This document shows positions 1-8,974 of a stretch of DNA of 64,000 bases, piece after piece (the first letter of the stretch is position 1; every line of letters starts with the position of its first letter). The translations under genes and the position numbers were made by a program. The stretch is from the NCBI RefSeq assembly GCF_900102035.1, contig NZ_LT629689.1, forward strand, positions 62,001-126,000, written 5' to 3'. Under the pieces are notes generated by a model. It searched no databases, was not told the DNA's origin, and saw only the letters and a program-made list of their open reading frames with translations. The DNA is from Pseudomonas extremaustralis (GTDB taxonomy: Bacteria > Pseudomonadota > Gammaproteobacteria > Pseudomonadales > Pseudomonadaceae).

Positions 1-1070
1 CCCAGTTGCGTCTCGCGGAACGCCAGGGCGATCAGCACCGGCGTGAAGGTACCCAGGGTCTGCAGGCCGATCAGGTTGCGCAGGATCAGGATCACCAGCA
101 CGCCGATCGGGATCATCACCATGATCATGAAGGTCTGCTGGGTCTGCAGCGGCAGGCCATACAGCGAGTATTCGAGGAAGTTGGCGTCGGTGTTTTCGTC
201 GGTCAGCTTGGCCAGGCGAATGGCGTTCATTTCGCTGTTGTTCAGGCTGAAGGTGACCATGGCTTTCTTGCCGCCATCGACGGTGATCAGGTTCTCGTCG
301 CCGGTCCACCACAGCAGGCGGTCGGCGGGCAGGCCTTGTTCGCCGGTTTCCGGGTTGAAGTACAGCCAGTCGCTGCCATTGAAGCTGCGCAGCCACAGTT
401 CCGGGGTTTGCGGCTGGTCGGCCACCAGGCGCAGGGTGTGGACTTTTTCCACCGGCACATGGGCAATGGACAACAGCAGTTCGACGATCTTGGCCTTGTG
501 CGGGATCGACGGATCGCCGGCCAGCAGCAGCTTGACGTTGTCGTCGTTGAGGTTGTTAGTGCGCTTGATCGCCTCGCTGATAAAGGTCTCGACGTCGGCC
601 GAGTGCTGGCGGATCGGTGCGAGCAGGGCTTCGGCGGCGATTTTTTCCGGGCCTTCGACAGCGATGCTGTCGCGGAAGGTCGGGCCCTTGACCTTGACCT
701 TTTCGCCGCTGTAACGCTTGGTCAGCACCAGGCGGTAATACAGGGTCTGGTTGCCCTTGGCGCGGCGCGCCGACCAGGTGACCTTGCGGTTGCCGTCGAT
801 GCGGTTGACGCTCACCCCGTAGTTATTGGAGATGAAACTCTCGTTGAGGCTGACGAAATCGCGGCTCAGCGGCGGCACGAACATCTGGACCTTCACCGGG
901 TCCTTGGGGTTGGCGACGAACTCGACCTTGGCGTCGATGTTCCACAAGTCGTCGGTGGCGTCTTCAGTGACAGGGATGCCCAGCACGAAGATCTGGTAGG
1001 CGGTGACCGAAATCCCCAGCACCACCAGGATGGCGATGAGGATTCTCAGGTGCAGGGTCAGAGAGCGCAT
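1..1070 (-). CDS. Inactive transglutaminase fused to membrane helices (partial, C-terminus off the left edge)
   Basis: About 356 residues are visible, from an ATG at 1068-1070. An N-terminal membrane anchor (about residues 8-28) is followed by a long soluble, presumably periplasmic region, and hydrophobic segments begin again near residue 325 where the window cuts the gene. This layout matches the Pseudomonas family annotated as inactive transglutaminase fused to seven transmembrane helices. It is transcribed just after a retropepsin-like protein, its usual partner; an ATP-grasp glutamate-ligase-like gene is usually next and would lie outside. The biochemical role is not something I can read from the sequence. 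The family call rests on overall layout and neighbour, not on a catalytic motif. Confidence 0.75.
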   Translation of the reverse strand, partial: MRSLTLHLRILIAILVVLGISVTAYQIFVLGIPVTEDATDDLWNIDAKVEFVANPKDPVKVQMFVPPLSRDFVSLNESFISNNYGVSVNRIDGNRKVTWSARRAKGNQTLYYRLVLTKRYSGEKVKVKGPTFRDSIAVEGPEKIAAEALLAPIRQHSADVETFISEAIKRTNNLNDDNVKLLLAGDPSIPHKAKIVELLLSIAHVPVEKVHTLRLVADQPQTPELWLRSFNGSDWLYFNPETGEQGLPADRLLWWTGDENLITVDGGKKAMVTFSLNNSEMNAIRLAKLTDENTDANFLEYSLYGLPLQTQQTFMIMVMIPIGVLVILILRNLIGLQTLGTFTPVLIALAFRETQL

Positions 1071-1075
1071 TCGGT

Positions 1076-1609
1076 TTACTCGGCGGTATGAGCGTCGGCG
1101 GCGCAGGCGGGTTTGCCTGCTGCATATTTAAGACTGGGGTCGACCAGCGCATCAAAGCGTTTCAACGCTTCGGAGCCGATCAGCAGCGGGTATTGAAAGG
1201 CGCTGCGGTCAGTCAAGTTCACTTCGATGCTGCGTAAAGCGGTACCCATGCAGATATCCAGCGCGATCACTGGACGGGCTGTGTAGTTCTTGTCCTCATC
1301 GGGGTCGTAATCACCGGCGCGACGCTTGATCTTGCTGACGCGGGCCAGGGGGCGTTCGATGGGGTGGGAATGGGCGGCGTCGATGGCCAGGTAGAAGCGT
1401 ACCCAGGACTCGCCGTTGCGCTTGAAACGCTTGATGTCGCGGGCGCTGAGGGAGGCGGTCTTGGCGCCGGTGTCCAGTTTGGCGGCGACTTCCAGGTCGA
1501 TGTCGGCCAACTTGGCGTATTCGTTGAGACCATACACGGTCTTCTCGGCGGCAACGCCAAGACCGGGGATGAACAGTAGGCAGAACAGGGGGAAGGGCTT
1601 GAGTCTCAT
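1076..1609 (-). CDS. Retropepsin-like aspartic protease (annotated elsewhere as ATP-dependent zinc protease)
   Basis: 177 residues. A signal peptide (about residues 1-20) is followed by a small all-beta retropepsin-like domain with the DTGA active-site motif at D46-A49 in the context AAKLDTGAKTASL. Such single-domain proteins would act as homodimers, in this case in the periplasm. The start at 1609 is the ATG that gives the signal peptide. The stop lies 5 bases before the start of the 7-helix transglutaminase-like gene, so the two are one transcription unit. The family is often mis-labelled ATP-dependent zinc protease; no zinc or ATP motif is visible here. Confidence 0.85.
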   Translation of the reverse strand: MRLKPFPLFCLLFIPGLGVAAEKTVYGLNEYAKLADIDLEVAAKLDTGAKTASLSARDIKRFKRNGESWVRFYLAIDAAHSHPIERPLARVSKIKRRAGDYDPDEDKNYTARPVIALDICMGTALRSIEVNLTDRSAFQYPLLIGSEALKRFDALVDPSLKYAAGKPACAADAHTAE

Positions 1610-1796
1610 AGATCCTGAGGCGGTGCAGTGCGATGTTCAATTCAAGGCGACTGGCATTGCTGCGCAAGCTCCCTCGTGCGCCGTTTCATCTAGCGATGTC
1701 AGGCAAATGCGGCGTGCATTCTAACATGATGCTTTTTTGGCGCCAGCGCTGGCAGCCCGCCATGCCCAGACGGACCGATGGGAAGGTTATTAGACG

Positions 1797-1808
1797 ATTG
1801 TCGACAAT
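1797..1808. promoter_or_regulatory. Perfect palindrome ATTGTCGACAAT, probable GntR operator 1
   Basis: A perfect 12-base palindrome lies 25 bases upstream of a candidate -35 box (TTGACT at 1822-1827, 17-base spacer, TAGTTT at 1845-1850). A second GTCGACAAT copy lies just before the GntR start codon. The two sites flank the promoter, which suits repression by the FCD-type regulator encoded immediately downstream. Confidence 0.6.
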
Positions 1809-1821
1809 GTTGATTTATTCT

Positions 1822-1850
1822 TTGACTAACAGGGCCTGATTGGCTAGTTT
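1822..1850 (+). promoter_or_regulatory. Candidate sigma-70 promoter of the prp operon
   Basis: TTGACT (1822-1827) and TAGTTT (1845-1850) are separated by 17 bases. This would place transcription start near 1857, between the two GTCGAC operator sites. The -35 box is strong and the -10 box only fair; this is inferred from sequence alone. Confidence 0.4.
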
Positions 1851-1871
1851 TTGCCACATTGCTTTTAAAGG

Positions 1872-1881
1872 TGTCGACAAT
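1872..1881. promoter_or_regulatory. TGTCGACAAT, probable GntR operator 2
   Basis: This shares GTCGACAAT with the palindrome at 1797-1808 and directly abuts the ATG at 1882. A repressor bound here would block the transcript start and the ribosome binding site (AAAGGTG, 1867-1873). Confidence 0.5.
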
Positions 1882-2580
1882 ATGCTGGATCAACTGGAAA
1901 ACCCAGTGATGGCGCAGGACGATTCCCAGACGATGTCCGAGAACGTCTTTAGGCGTATACAGGCCGCCATCGTCAAGGGCGAAATCGCCCCCGGCAGCAA
2001 GATTTCCGAACCGGAACTGGCGCGCACCTATGGCATCAGCCGCGGCCCGCTGCGCGAGGCGATCCATCGTCTGGAAGGCCAGCGCCTGCTGGTGCGCGTC
2101 CCCCATGTCGGCGCCAGAGTGGTGTCCTTGAGCCACGCCGAGCTGATCGAACTCTATGAAATCCGCGAATCCCTGGAAGGCATGGCCTGTCGCCTGGCCG
2201 CCGAGCGCATGACCGACGCGGAGATCGACGAACTGCGCCAGGTGTTGCACACCCATGAGCGCGACGAAGCGTTCCAGGCCGGTGTTGGCTACTACCAGCA
2301 GGAAGGCGACTTCGATTTTCATTACCGGATAATTCAAGGCGCCCGTAATCGCACCCTGACCCAAATGCTCTGCGGCGAGCTGTATCAATTGGTGCGCATG
2401 TACCGCATCCAGTTCTCCGCTACCCCGAATCGTCCACGCCAGGCCTTTGCCGAGCATCACCGGATTCTTGACGCGATTGCCGATCGCGACGGTGAGTTGG
2501 CCGAACTGTTGATGCGCCGTCACATAGGCGCTTCCAAACGCAACATCGCCCGTCACTTCCCGGACGGCGCTCCCCAATAA
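1882..2580 (+). CDS. GntR/FCD-family regulator of the methylcitrate operon
   Basis: 232 residues. An N-terminal winged helix (about residues 15-80, with an ISRGPLREAIHRLEGQRLL recognition helix) precedes an all-helical FCD effector domain. The ATG at 1882 is chosen over an in-frame TTG at 1840 because it follows an AAAGGTG ribosome site and the upstream stretch looks non-coding. It is the first gene of the operon, 11 bases before prpB, and the likely ligand is a methylcitrate-cycle intermediate. Autoregulation through the two GTCGAC sites is inferred from position. Pseudomonads commonly use a GntR protein here rather than the sigma-54-dependent PrpR of enterics. Confidence 0.88.
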   Translation: MLDQLENPVMAQDDSQTMSENVFRRIQAAIVKGEIAPGSKISEPELARTYGISRGPLREAIHRLEGQRLLVRVPHVGARVVSLSHAELIELYEIRESLEGMACRLAAERMTDAEIDELRQVLHTHERDEAFQAGVGYYQQEGDFDFHYRIIQGARNRTLTQMLCGELYQLVRMYRIQFSATPNRPRQAFAEHHRILDAIADRDGELAELLMRRHIGASKRNIARHFPDGAPQ

Positions 2581-2591
2581 CGAGGTGAGTC

Positions 2592-3485
2592 ATGAGTTCT
2601 AACATTAAGAGCACCCCAGGCCAGCGTTTCCGTGACGCAGTCGCCAGCGAACAGCCGTTGCAGGTCGTCGGTACGATCAACGCCAACCATGCCTTGCTGG
2701 CCAAGCGCGCCGGTTTCAAGGCGATCTACCTGTCGGGTGGCGGGGTTGCCGCCGGTTCGCTGGGCGTGCCGGACCTGGGGATCACCGGCCTGGACGACGT
2801 GCTGACCGACGTACGCCGCATCACTGACGTCTGCGACCTGCCACTGCTGGTGGACGTGGACACCGGCTTCGGTTCCTCGGCGTTCAACGTAGCGCGCACC
2901 GTCAAGTCGATGATCAAGTTCGGCGCCGCCGCCATCCATATCGAAGACCAGGTCGGTGCCAAGCGCTGCGGCCATCGTCCGAACAAAGAGATCGTGTCCC
3001 AGCAAGAAATGGTCGACCGCATCAAGGCCGCCGTGGACGCGCGCACCGATGACAGCTTCGTGATCATGGCGCGTACCGATGCCCTGGCCGTCGAAGGCCT
3101 GGAGTCCGCTTTGGAGCGGGCTGCCGCGTGCATCGAAGCCGGCGCCGACATGGTGTTCCCGGAAGCCATCACCGAACTGGACATGTACAAGCTGTTCGCC
3201 GCCCGTGTGAAAGCGCCGATCCTGGCTAACATCACCGAATTCGGCGCGACCCCGCTGTACACCACCGAACAGTTGAAATCTGCCGATGTTTCCCTGGTGC
3301 TGTACCCGCTCTCGGCCTTCCGTGCCATGAACAAGGCCGCCGAGAACGTCTACACCGCGATCCGTCGCGACGGTACCCAACAGAACGTGATCGACACCAT
3401 GCAGACCCGCATGGAGCTTTACGATCGCATCGACTATCACACCTTCGAGCAGAAGCTCGACGCGCTGTTTGCCGCGAAGAAATAG
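2592..3485 (+). CDS. prpB: 2-methylisocitrate lyase
   Basis: 297 residues, full length for the family. It cleaves 2-methylisocitrate to pyruvate and succinate, the last step of propionyl-CoA breakdown. The isocitrate lyase/PEP mutase fold is indicated by the metal-binding DVDTGFG segment (about residues 88-94) and the catalytic KRCGH motif with C126. The start follows a CGAGGTGAG ribosome site. It is the second gene of the operon, and a REPIN-type repeat separates it from prpC. Confidence 0.97.
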   Translation: MSSNIKSTPGQRFRDAVASEQPLQVVGTINANHALLAKRAGFKAIYLSGGGVAAGSLGVPDLGITGLDDVLTDVRRITDVCDLPLLVDVDTGFGSSAFNVARTVKSMIKFGAAAIHIEDQVGAKRCGHRPNKEIVSQQEMVDRIKAAVDARTDDSFVIMARTDALAVEGLESALERAAACIEAGADMVFPEAITELDMYKLFAARVKAPILANITEFGATPLYTTEQLKSADVSLVLYPLSAFRAMNKAAENVYTAIRRDGTQQNVIDTMQTRMELYDRIDYHTFEQKLDALFAAKK

Positions 3486-3501
3486 AAGCTGGTCATCCAG
3501 C

Positions 3502-3605
3502 TGTAGGAGAGCGGGCTTGCCCGCGAAGATCGTCAACGATAACGCGGGAAAGCTGGATAAACGCGCTGGCCGTAGGTTTTTTCGCGAGCAAGCTCGCTCC
3601 TACAG
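3502..3605. repeat. REPIN-like inverted pair, GTAGGAG type, between prpB and prpC
   Basis: GTAGGAGAGCGGGCTTGCCCGCG at the left end is mirrored by CGCGAGCAAGCTCGCTCCTAC at the right end, with about 55 bases between. Each arm is itself a small hairpin. This is the paired REP arrangement common in fluorescent pseudomonads. Confidence 0.85.
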
Positions 3606-3656
3606 GGATGGGGTCAACGAAGGCTTCCCTGATAAATACAAGATTGGAGAACAGAC

Positions 3657-4784
3657 ATGGCTGAAGCAAAAGTACTGAGTGGTGCCGGCCTGCGTGGCCA
3701 AGTGGCCGGGCAGACCGCACTGTCCACCGTGGGCCAGGCCGGTGCCGGCCTGACCTATCGCGGCTACGACGTGCGCGAACTGGCTGCCGATGCGCAGTTC
3801 GAAGAAGTCGCCTACCTGCTGCTGTACGGCGAACTGCCGACCAAAACCGAACTGGCGGCCTACACCGCCAAACTGAGCAAACTGCGCGACCTGCCCCTGG
3901 CCTTGAAAGAAGTGCTGGAACGCATCCCCGCCGACGCCCACCCGATGGACGTGATGCGCACCGGTTGCTCGTTCCTCGGCAATCTTGAGCCGGAACAGGA
4001 CTTCAGCGCACAACGCGATGTCACCGACCGCCTGCTCGCCGCCTTCCCGGCGATCATGTGCTACTGGTACCGCTTCAGCCACGACGGCAAGCGCATCGAC
4101 TGCGTGACCGACGAGCCAAGCATCGGCGCGCACTTCCTGCATCTGCTGCATGGCAAGAAGCCGAGCGAGCTGCATGAAAAAGTCATGAACGTGTCGTTGA
4201 TCCTCTACGCCGAGCACGAGTTCAACGCCTCGACTTTCACCGCGCGGGTATGTGCCTCGACCTTGTCCGACCTGTATTCGTGCATCACCGCTGCCATCGG
4301 CTCGCTGCGCGGCCCGCTGCACGGCGGCGCCAACGAAGCTGCGATGGAAATGATCGAGCGCTTCTTGTCGGCAGAGGACGCCGTCGACGGCACCCTCGCC
4401 ATGCTGGCGCGCAAGGACAAGATCATGGGCTTCGGCCACGCGATCTACAAAGACTGCGACCCACGCAATGAAGTGATCAAGGGCTGGTCGAAACTGCTCG
4501 CCGACGAAGTGGACGACAAGGTGTTGTTCCCAGTCTCCGAAGCCATCGACAGAGTCATGTGGGAACAGAAGAAGTTGTTCCCCAACGCCGACTTCTACCA
4601 TGCCTCGGCGTACCACTTCATGGGCATCCCGACCAAGCTGTTCACGCCGATCTTCGTGTGCTCGCGCCTGACCGGCTGGGCTGCCCACGTGTTCGAACAG
4701 CGCGCCAACAACCGCATCATCCGTCCAAGCGCCGACTACATCGGCGTCGAACAGCGCAAGTTCGTTCCAATCGAACGTCGCTGA
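3657..4784 (+). CDS. prpC: 2-methylcitrate synthase
   Basis: 375 residues. It condenses propionyl-CoA with oxaloacetate to 2-methylcitrate. Citrate synthase-fold motifs include GPLHGGANEA with H222 and MGFGHAIYKDCDPR with H261, the two catalytic histidines. The length and the short N-terminus fit the methylcitrate-synthase branch better than the longer GltA branch, and its place between prpB and acnD supports this. The ATG follows a TTGGAGAAC ribosome site. Confidence 0.96.
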   Translation: MAEAKVLSGAGLRGQVAGQTALSTVGQAGAGLTYRGYDVRELAADAQFEEVAYLLLYGELPTKTELAAYTAKLSKLRDLPLALKEVLERIPADAHPMDVMRTGCSFLGNLEPEQDFSAQRDVTDRLLAAFPAIMCYWYRFSHDGKRIDCVTDEPSIGAHFLHLLHGKKPSELHEKVMNVSLILYAEHEFNASTFTARVCASTLSDLYSCITAAIGSLRGPLHGGANEAAMEMIERFLSAEDAVDGTLAMLARKDKIMGFGHAIYKDCDPRNEVIKGWSKLLADEVDDKVLFPVSEAIDRVMWEQKKLFPNADFYHASAYHFMGIPTKLFTPIFVCSRLTGWAAHVFEQRANNRIIRPSADYIGVEQRKFVPIERR

Positions 4785-4827
4785 ATGAGGAGACCGCCGA
4801 TCCCTGGCTGGAAACCCGATTAAACAG

Positions 4828-4913
4828 GTGGGAGGGGGCTTGCTCCCGATAGCGGTAGCAGTTGTTGCTGTGTTGAATGACACACCGCAATCGGGAGCAA
4901 GCCCCCCTCCCAC
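4828..4913. repeat. REPIN-like inverted pair, GTGGGAGGGGGC type, between prpC and acnD
   Basis: GTGGGAGGGGGCTTGCTCCCGAT at the left is mirrored by ATCGGGAGCAAGCCCCCCTCCCAC at the right, separated by about 40 bases. The transcript could fold into one long hairpin, which may affect relative expression of prpC and acnD. Confidence 0.88.
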
Positions 4914-4980
4914 ATTTGGATCGCGTTCCTGCTTCGGATCAGTCGGCTTCTTTTGTAATTACCGTGACCGAGTCCTGACG

Positions 4981-7575
4981 ATGAACACTGAATTTCGCAA
5001 ACAACTCCCTGGCAGCCGCCTGGATTTCTTCGACGCCCGCGCGGCAGTCGATGCAATCAAGCCCGGTGCCTACGCCACGTTGCCCTACACCTCCCGCGTC
5101 CTTGCGGAAAACCTCGTGCGCCGTTGCGACCCGGCCACCCTCAATGCGTCCCTGAGCCAACTGATCGAGCGCAAGCGCGACCTCGACTTCCCGTGGTTCC
5201 CGGCGCGTGTGGTGTGCCATGACATCCTTGGCCAGACCGCCCTGGTGGACCTCGCCGGCCTGCGCGACGCCATCGCCCTGCAAGGCGGCGACCCGGCCCA
5301 GGTCAACCCGGTGGTGCCGACCCAACTGATCGTCGACCACTCGTTGGCCGTCGAAGCCGGTGGTTTCGACCCGAAAGCGTTCGAGAAAAACCGCGCCATC
5401 GAAGACCGTCGCAACGAAGACCGCTTCCACTTTATCGAGTGGACTAAAAAAGCCTTCAAGAACGTCGATGTGATCCCGCCGGGCAACGGCATCATGCACC
5501 AGATCAACCTGGAGAAAATGTCTCCGGTGATCCAGGTGCGTGACGGCGTGGCCTTCCCCGACACCTGCGTCGGCACCGACAGCCACACCCCGCACGTGGA
5601 TGCCCTGGGCGTGATCGCCATCGGCGTCGGCGGCCTCGAAGCCGAGAGCGTGATGCTCGGCCGCGCCTCGTGGATGCGCCTGCCGGAAAGCGTCGGCGTG
5701 GAGCTGACGGGCAAGCTGCAACCTGGCATCACCGCTACCGACATGGTGCTGGCGCTGACCGAGTTCCTGCGTCAGCAGAAAGTCGTGGGCGCATGGCTGG
5801 AGTTCTTTGGCGAAGGTGCCTCGGCACTGACCCTGGGCGACCGCGCGACCATCTCCAACATGGCCCCGGAATACGGCGCGACCGCGGCGATGTTCTACAT
5901 CGACCAGCAGACCATCGCCTACCTGAAACTCACCGGCCGTGAAGACGAGCAAGTCGCCCTGGTCGAGCAATACGCCCGCCAGACCGGCCTGTGGGCCGAC
6001 GACCTCAAAGGCGCGAAATACGAGCGCGGCCTGACTTTCGACCTGTCCAGCGTCGTGCGCAACATGGCCGGCCCGAGCAACCCGCACGCCCGCGTCGCCA
6101 CCAGCGACCTCGCTGCCAAAGGCATCTCCGGCAAGTGGGAGGAAGTACCGGGGCAAATGCCCGACGGTGCGGTCATCATTGCTGCGATCACCAGCTGCAC
6201 CAACACCAGCAACCCGCGCAACGTAATCGCCGCCGGCCTGTTGGCGCGCAACGCCAACAAACTGGGGCTGACCCGCAAGCCGTGGGTCAAGTCGTCCCTG
6301 GCGCCCGGTTCGAAAACCGTGGCCATGTACCTGGAAGAAGCCGGCCTTGGCCACGAACTGGAAAAACTCGGTTTCGGCGTGGTGGCCTTCGCCTGCACCA
6401 CCTGCAACGGCATGTCCGGTGCGCTCGACCCGGTGATCCAGCAAGAAATCATCGACCGCGACCTGTACGCCACCGCCGTGTTGTCGGGTAACCGCAACTT
6501 CGACGGTCGTATCCACCCATATGCCAAGCAAGCGTTCCTGGCTTCGCCGCCGCTGGTGGTGGCCTACGCGATTGCCGGCACCATCCGTTTCGACATCGAG
6601 AAGGACGTGCTGGGCCTCGACGCCAACGGCAAGGAAATCCGCCTGAAAGACATCTGGCCGAGCGACGAAGAAATCGACGCGGTGGTCAAGGCGTCTGTCA
6701 AGCCGGAGCAGTTCCGCAAGGTGTATATCCCGATGTTCGCGATCCACGAAGACACCGGCCCGAAAGTCGCGCCGCTGTATGAGTGGCGCCCGCAAAGCAC
6801 CTATATCCGCCGTCCGCCGTACTGGGAAGGCGCACTGGCCGGTGCACGTCCGCTCAAGGGCATGCGTCCGCTGGCGGTACTGCCGGACAACATCACCACC
6901 GATCACCTGTCGCCATCCAACGCGATCATGCTCGACAGCGCCGCCGGCGAATACCTGGCGAAAATGGGCCTGCCGGAAGTCGACTTCAACTCCTACGCGA
7001 CCCACCGTGGCGACCACTTGACCGCGCAGCGTGCGACGTTCGCCAACCCGAAACTGTTCAACGAAATGGTCGTCGAGAACGGCAAGGTCAAGCAGGGTTC
7101 CCTGGCGCGCATCGAGCCGGAAGGCAAGGTTACGCGCATGTGGGAAGCCATCGAAACCTACATGGAACGCAAGCAGCCGCTGATCATCATCGCCGGCGCC
7201 GACTACGGTCAGGGTTCGTCCCGCGACTGGGCAGCCAAGGGTGTACGCCTGGCGGGTGTGGAAGCGATCGCTGCCGAAGGGTTCGAACGTATCCACCGCA
7301 CCAACCTGGTGGGCATGGGCGTGTTGCCGCTGGAGTTCCTGCCGGGCACCGACCGTCACACCCTGAAAATCGACGGCAGCGAAACCTATGACGTGGTCGG
7401 TGAACGCACCCCGCGTGCACAGTTGACCCTGGTGATCACCCGCAAGAACGGCGAACGTGTCGAAGTGCCGGTGACCTGCCGTCTGGACACTGCTGAAGAA
7501 GTGTCGATCTACGAGGCGGGCGGCGTGTTGCAACGTTTTGCCCAGGACTTCCTGGAATCGGCGGCGACCGCCTGA
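4981..7575 (+). CDS. acnD: Fe/S-dependent 2-methylcitrate dehydratase (aconitase-like)
   Basis: 864 residues from the ATG at 4981; upstream in-frame codons run through the REPIN and are not credible coding sequence. AcnD dehydrates 2-methylcitrate to 2-methylaconitate. The three cluster-ligating cysteines of the aconitase family are present as C406 (TSCTNTSNP), C472 and C475 (ACTTCNGMSG). The C-terminal swivel domain carries GADYGQGSSRDWAAKG. It is followed after 11 bases by prpF, its usual partner, so the pair is AcnD/PrpF rather than a housekeeping aconitase. Confidence 0.96.
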   Translation: MNTEFRKQLPGSRLDFFDARAAVDAIKPGAYATLPYTSRVLAENLVRRCDPATLNASLSQLIERKRDLDFPWFPARVVCHDILGQTALVDLAGLRDAIALQGGDPAQVNPVVPTQLIVDHSLAVEAGGFDPKAFEKNRAIEDRRNEDRFHFIEWTKKAFKNVDVIPPGNGIMHQINLEKMSPVIQVRDGVAFPDTCVGTDSHTPHVDALGVIAIGVGGLEAESVMLGRASWMRLPESVGVELTGKLQPGITATDMVLALTEFLRQQKVVGAWLEFFGEGASALTLGDRATISNMAPEYGATAAMFYIDQQTIAYLKLTGREDEQVALVEQYARQTGLWADDLKGAKYERGLTFDLSSVVRNMAGPSNPHARVATSDLAAKGISGKWEEVPGQMPDGAVIIAAITSCTNTSNPRNVIAAGLLARNANKLGLTRKPWVKSSLAPGSKTVAMYLEEAGLGHELEKLGFGVVAFACTTCNGMSGALDPVIQQEIIDRDLYATAVLSGNRNFDGRIHPYAKQAFLASPPLVVAYAIAGTIRFDIEKDVLGLDANGKEIRLKDIWPSDEEIDAVVKASVKPEQFRKVYIPMFAIHEDTGPKVAPLYEWRPQSTYIRRPPYWEGALAGARPLKGMRPLAVLPDNITTDHLSPSNAIMLDSAAGEYLAKMGLPEVDFNSYATHRGDHLTAQRATFANPKLFNEMVVENGKVKQGSLARIEPEGKVTRMWEAIETYMERKQPLIIIAGADYGQGSSRDWAAKGVRLAGVEAIAAEGFERIHRTNLVGMGVLPLEFLPGTDRHTLKIDGSETYDVVGERTPRAQLTLVITRKNGERVEVPVTCRLDTAEEVSIYEAGGVLQRFAQDFLESAATA

Positions 7576-7586
7576 AGGGGATAACC

Positions 7587-8777
7587 ATGGCACACGTACC
7601 GCAAATCAAGATCCCCGCCACCTACATGCGTGGCGGCACCAGCAAGGGTGTGTTTTTCAGCCTCCAGGACCTGCCCGTGTCGGCGCAGGTCCCGGGTGCC
7701 GCACGCGACGCCCTGCTGTTGCGGGTGATCGGCAGCCCCGATCCCTATGACAAACAGATCGACGGCATGGGCGGCGCAACGTCCAGCACCAGCAAAACCG
7801 TGATCCTCGCCAAAAGTACCCGCGCCGATCACGACGTGGACTACCTGTTCGGCCAGGTCTCCATCGACAAGCCGTTCGTCGACTGGAGCGGCAACTGCGG
7901 CAACCTGTCGGCGGCGGTGGGTTCCTTCGCCATCAGCGCGGGCCTGGTCGACCCGGCCCGCGTGCCGCGCAACGGCGTGGCCGTGGTGCGGATCTGGCAG
8001 GCCAACATCGGCAAGACCATCATCGCCCACGTGCCGATCACCGACGGTGCGGTGCAGGAAACCGGCGACTTCGAGCTCGATGGCGTGACCTTCCCGGCCG
8101 CCGAAGTGCAGTTGGAATTCCTCGACCCGGCCGCCGAAGAAGAGGGCGGCGGTGGTTCGATGTTCCCCACCGGCAACCTGATCGACGACCTGGAGGTGCC
8201 GGGCATCGGCACCTTCAAGGCCACGCTGATCAACGCTGGTATCCCGACGATCTTCATCAATGCCGAAGACCTGGGCTACACCGGTACCGAGCTGCAAGGC
8301 GCGATCAACAGCGACCCCAAGGCCCTGGCGATGTTCGAGACCGTGCGGGCCTATGGCGCGTTGCGCATGGGCTTGATCAAGCACCTGGACGAAGCCGCCC
8401 AGCGTCAGCACACGCCGAAGATCGCGTTCGTGGCCAAGCCTGCGGATTACGTGGCTTCCAGCGGCAAGGCGATCAAGGCCGGTGATGTGGATCTGCTGGT
8501 GCGCGCGCTGTCCATGGGCAAGCTGCACCACGCCATGATGGGCACCGCAGCGGTGGCGATCGGCACGGCTGCGGCGATTTCCGGGACTTTGGTCAACCTC
8601 GCGGCGGGCGGCATCGAACGTAATGCGGTGCGCTTCGGGCATCCGTCCGGCACCTTGCGCGTCGGCGCCGAAGCCACCCAGGTGAACGGCGAATGGGTGG
8701 TGAAGAAAGCCATCATGAGTCGCAGCGCGCGGGTGCTGATGGAAGGCTGTGTACGCGTTCCAGGCGACGCGTTCTAA
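7587..8777 (+). CDS. prpF: AcnD accessory protein / 2-methylaconitate isomerase
   Basis: 396 residues, full length. It belongs to the PrpF family with a diaminopimelate-epimerase-like two-domain fold; the N-terminus reads TYMRGGTSKGVFF, characteristic of the family. In this pathway PrpF isomerises trans- to cis-2-methylaconitate so that the AcnD product can be hydrated to 2-methylisocitrate. Its start has a GAAGGGGATAACC ribosome site 11 bases after the acnD stop. A REPIN separates it from prpD. Confidence 0.95.
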   Translation: MAHVPQIKIPATYMRGGTSKGVFFSLQDLPVSAQVPGAARDALLLRVIGSPDPYDKQIDGMGGATSSTSKTVILAKSTRADHDVDYLFGQVSIDKPFVDWSGNCGNLSAAVGSFAISAGLVDPARVPRNGVAVVRIWQANIGKTIIAHVPITDGAVQETGDFELDGVTFPAAEVQLEFLDPAAEEEGGGGSMFPTGNLIDDLEVPGIGTFKATLINAGIPTIFINAEDLGYTGTELQGAINSDPKALAMFETVRAYGALRMGLIKHLDEAAQRQHTPKIAFVAKPADYVASSGKAIKAGDVDLLVRALSMGKLHHAMMGTAAVAIGTAAAISGTLVNLAAGGIERNAVRFGHPSGTLRVGAEATQVNGEWVVKKAIMSRSARVLMEGCVRVPGDAF

Positions 8778-8795
8778 AACCCAACACCAATCCCT

Positions 8796-8883
8796 GTGGG
8801 AGGGGGCTTGCCCCCGATAGCGGTGTACCAGTCGACACATTCATTGACTGACCCACCGTCATCGGGAGCAAGCCCCCTCCCAC
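8796..8883. repeat. REPIN-like inverted pair, GTGGGAGGGGGC type, between prpF and prpD
   Basis: GTGGGAGGGGGCTTGCCCCCGAT at the left pairs with ATCGGGAGCAAGCCCCCTCCCAC at the right. It is the third such element inside the prp operon. Confidence 0.88.
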
Positions 8884-8974
8884 AAGGGATCTCTATTCCA
8901 AGGCAGGCATCCAAGATCTGCCTCCAGTAACCGTAAGCCCGAGGACTGACCCCCACCCACTTTGGAGAACAGCC

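Noticed and set aside
6..1091. 361-codon plus-strand frame at the left edge
   Set aside because: It is opposite the transglutaminase-like gene, which has a proper start, membrane segments and a partner gene; the plus-strand translation is His/Gln/Asp-rich shadow sequence.
1742..1753. Perfect palindrome GCCAGCGCTGGC as a terminator
   Set aside because: The adjacent run of T lies on the wrong side for either neighbouring gene, so it does not form a rho-independent terminator.
4939..7593. 884-codon minus-strand frame opposite acnD
   Set aside because: Antisense shadow of acnD; no ribosome site and no recognisable domain.
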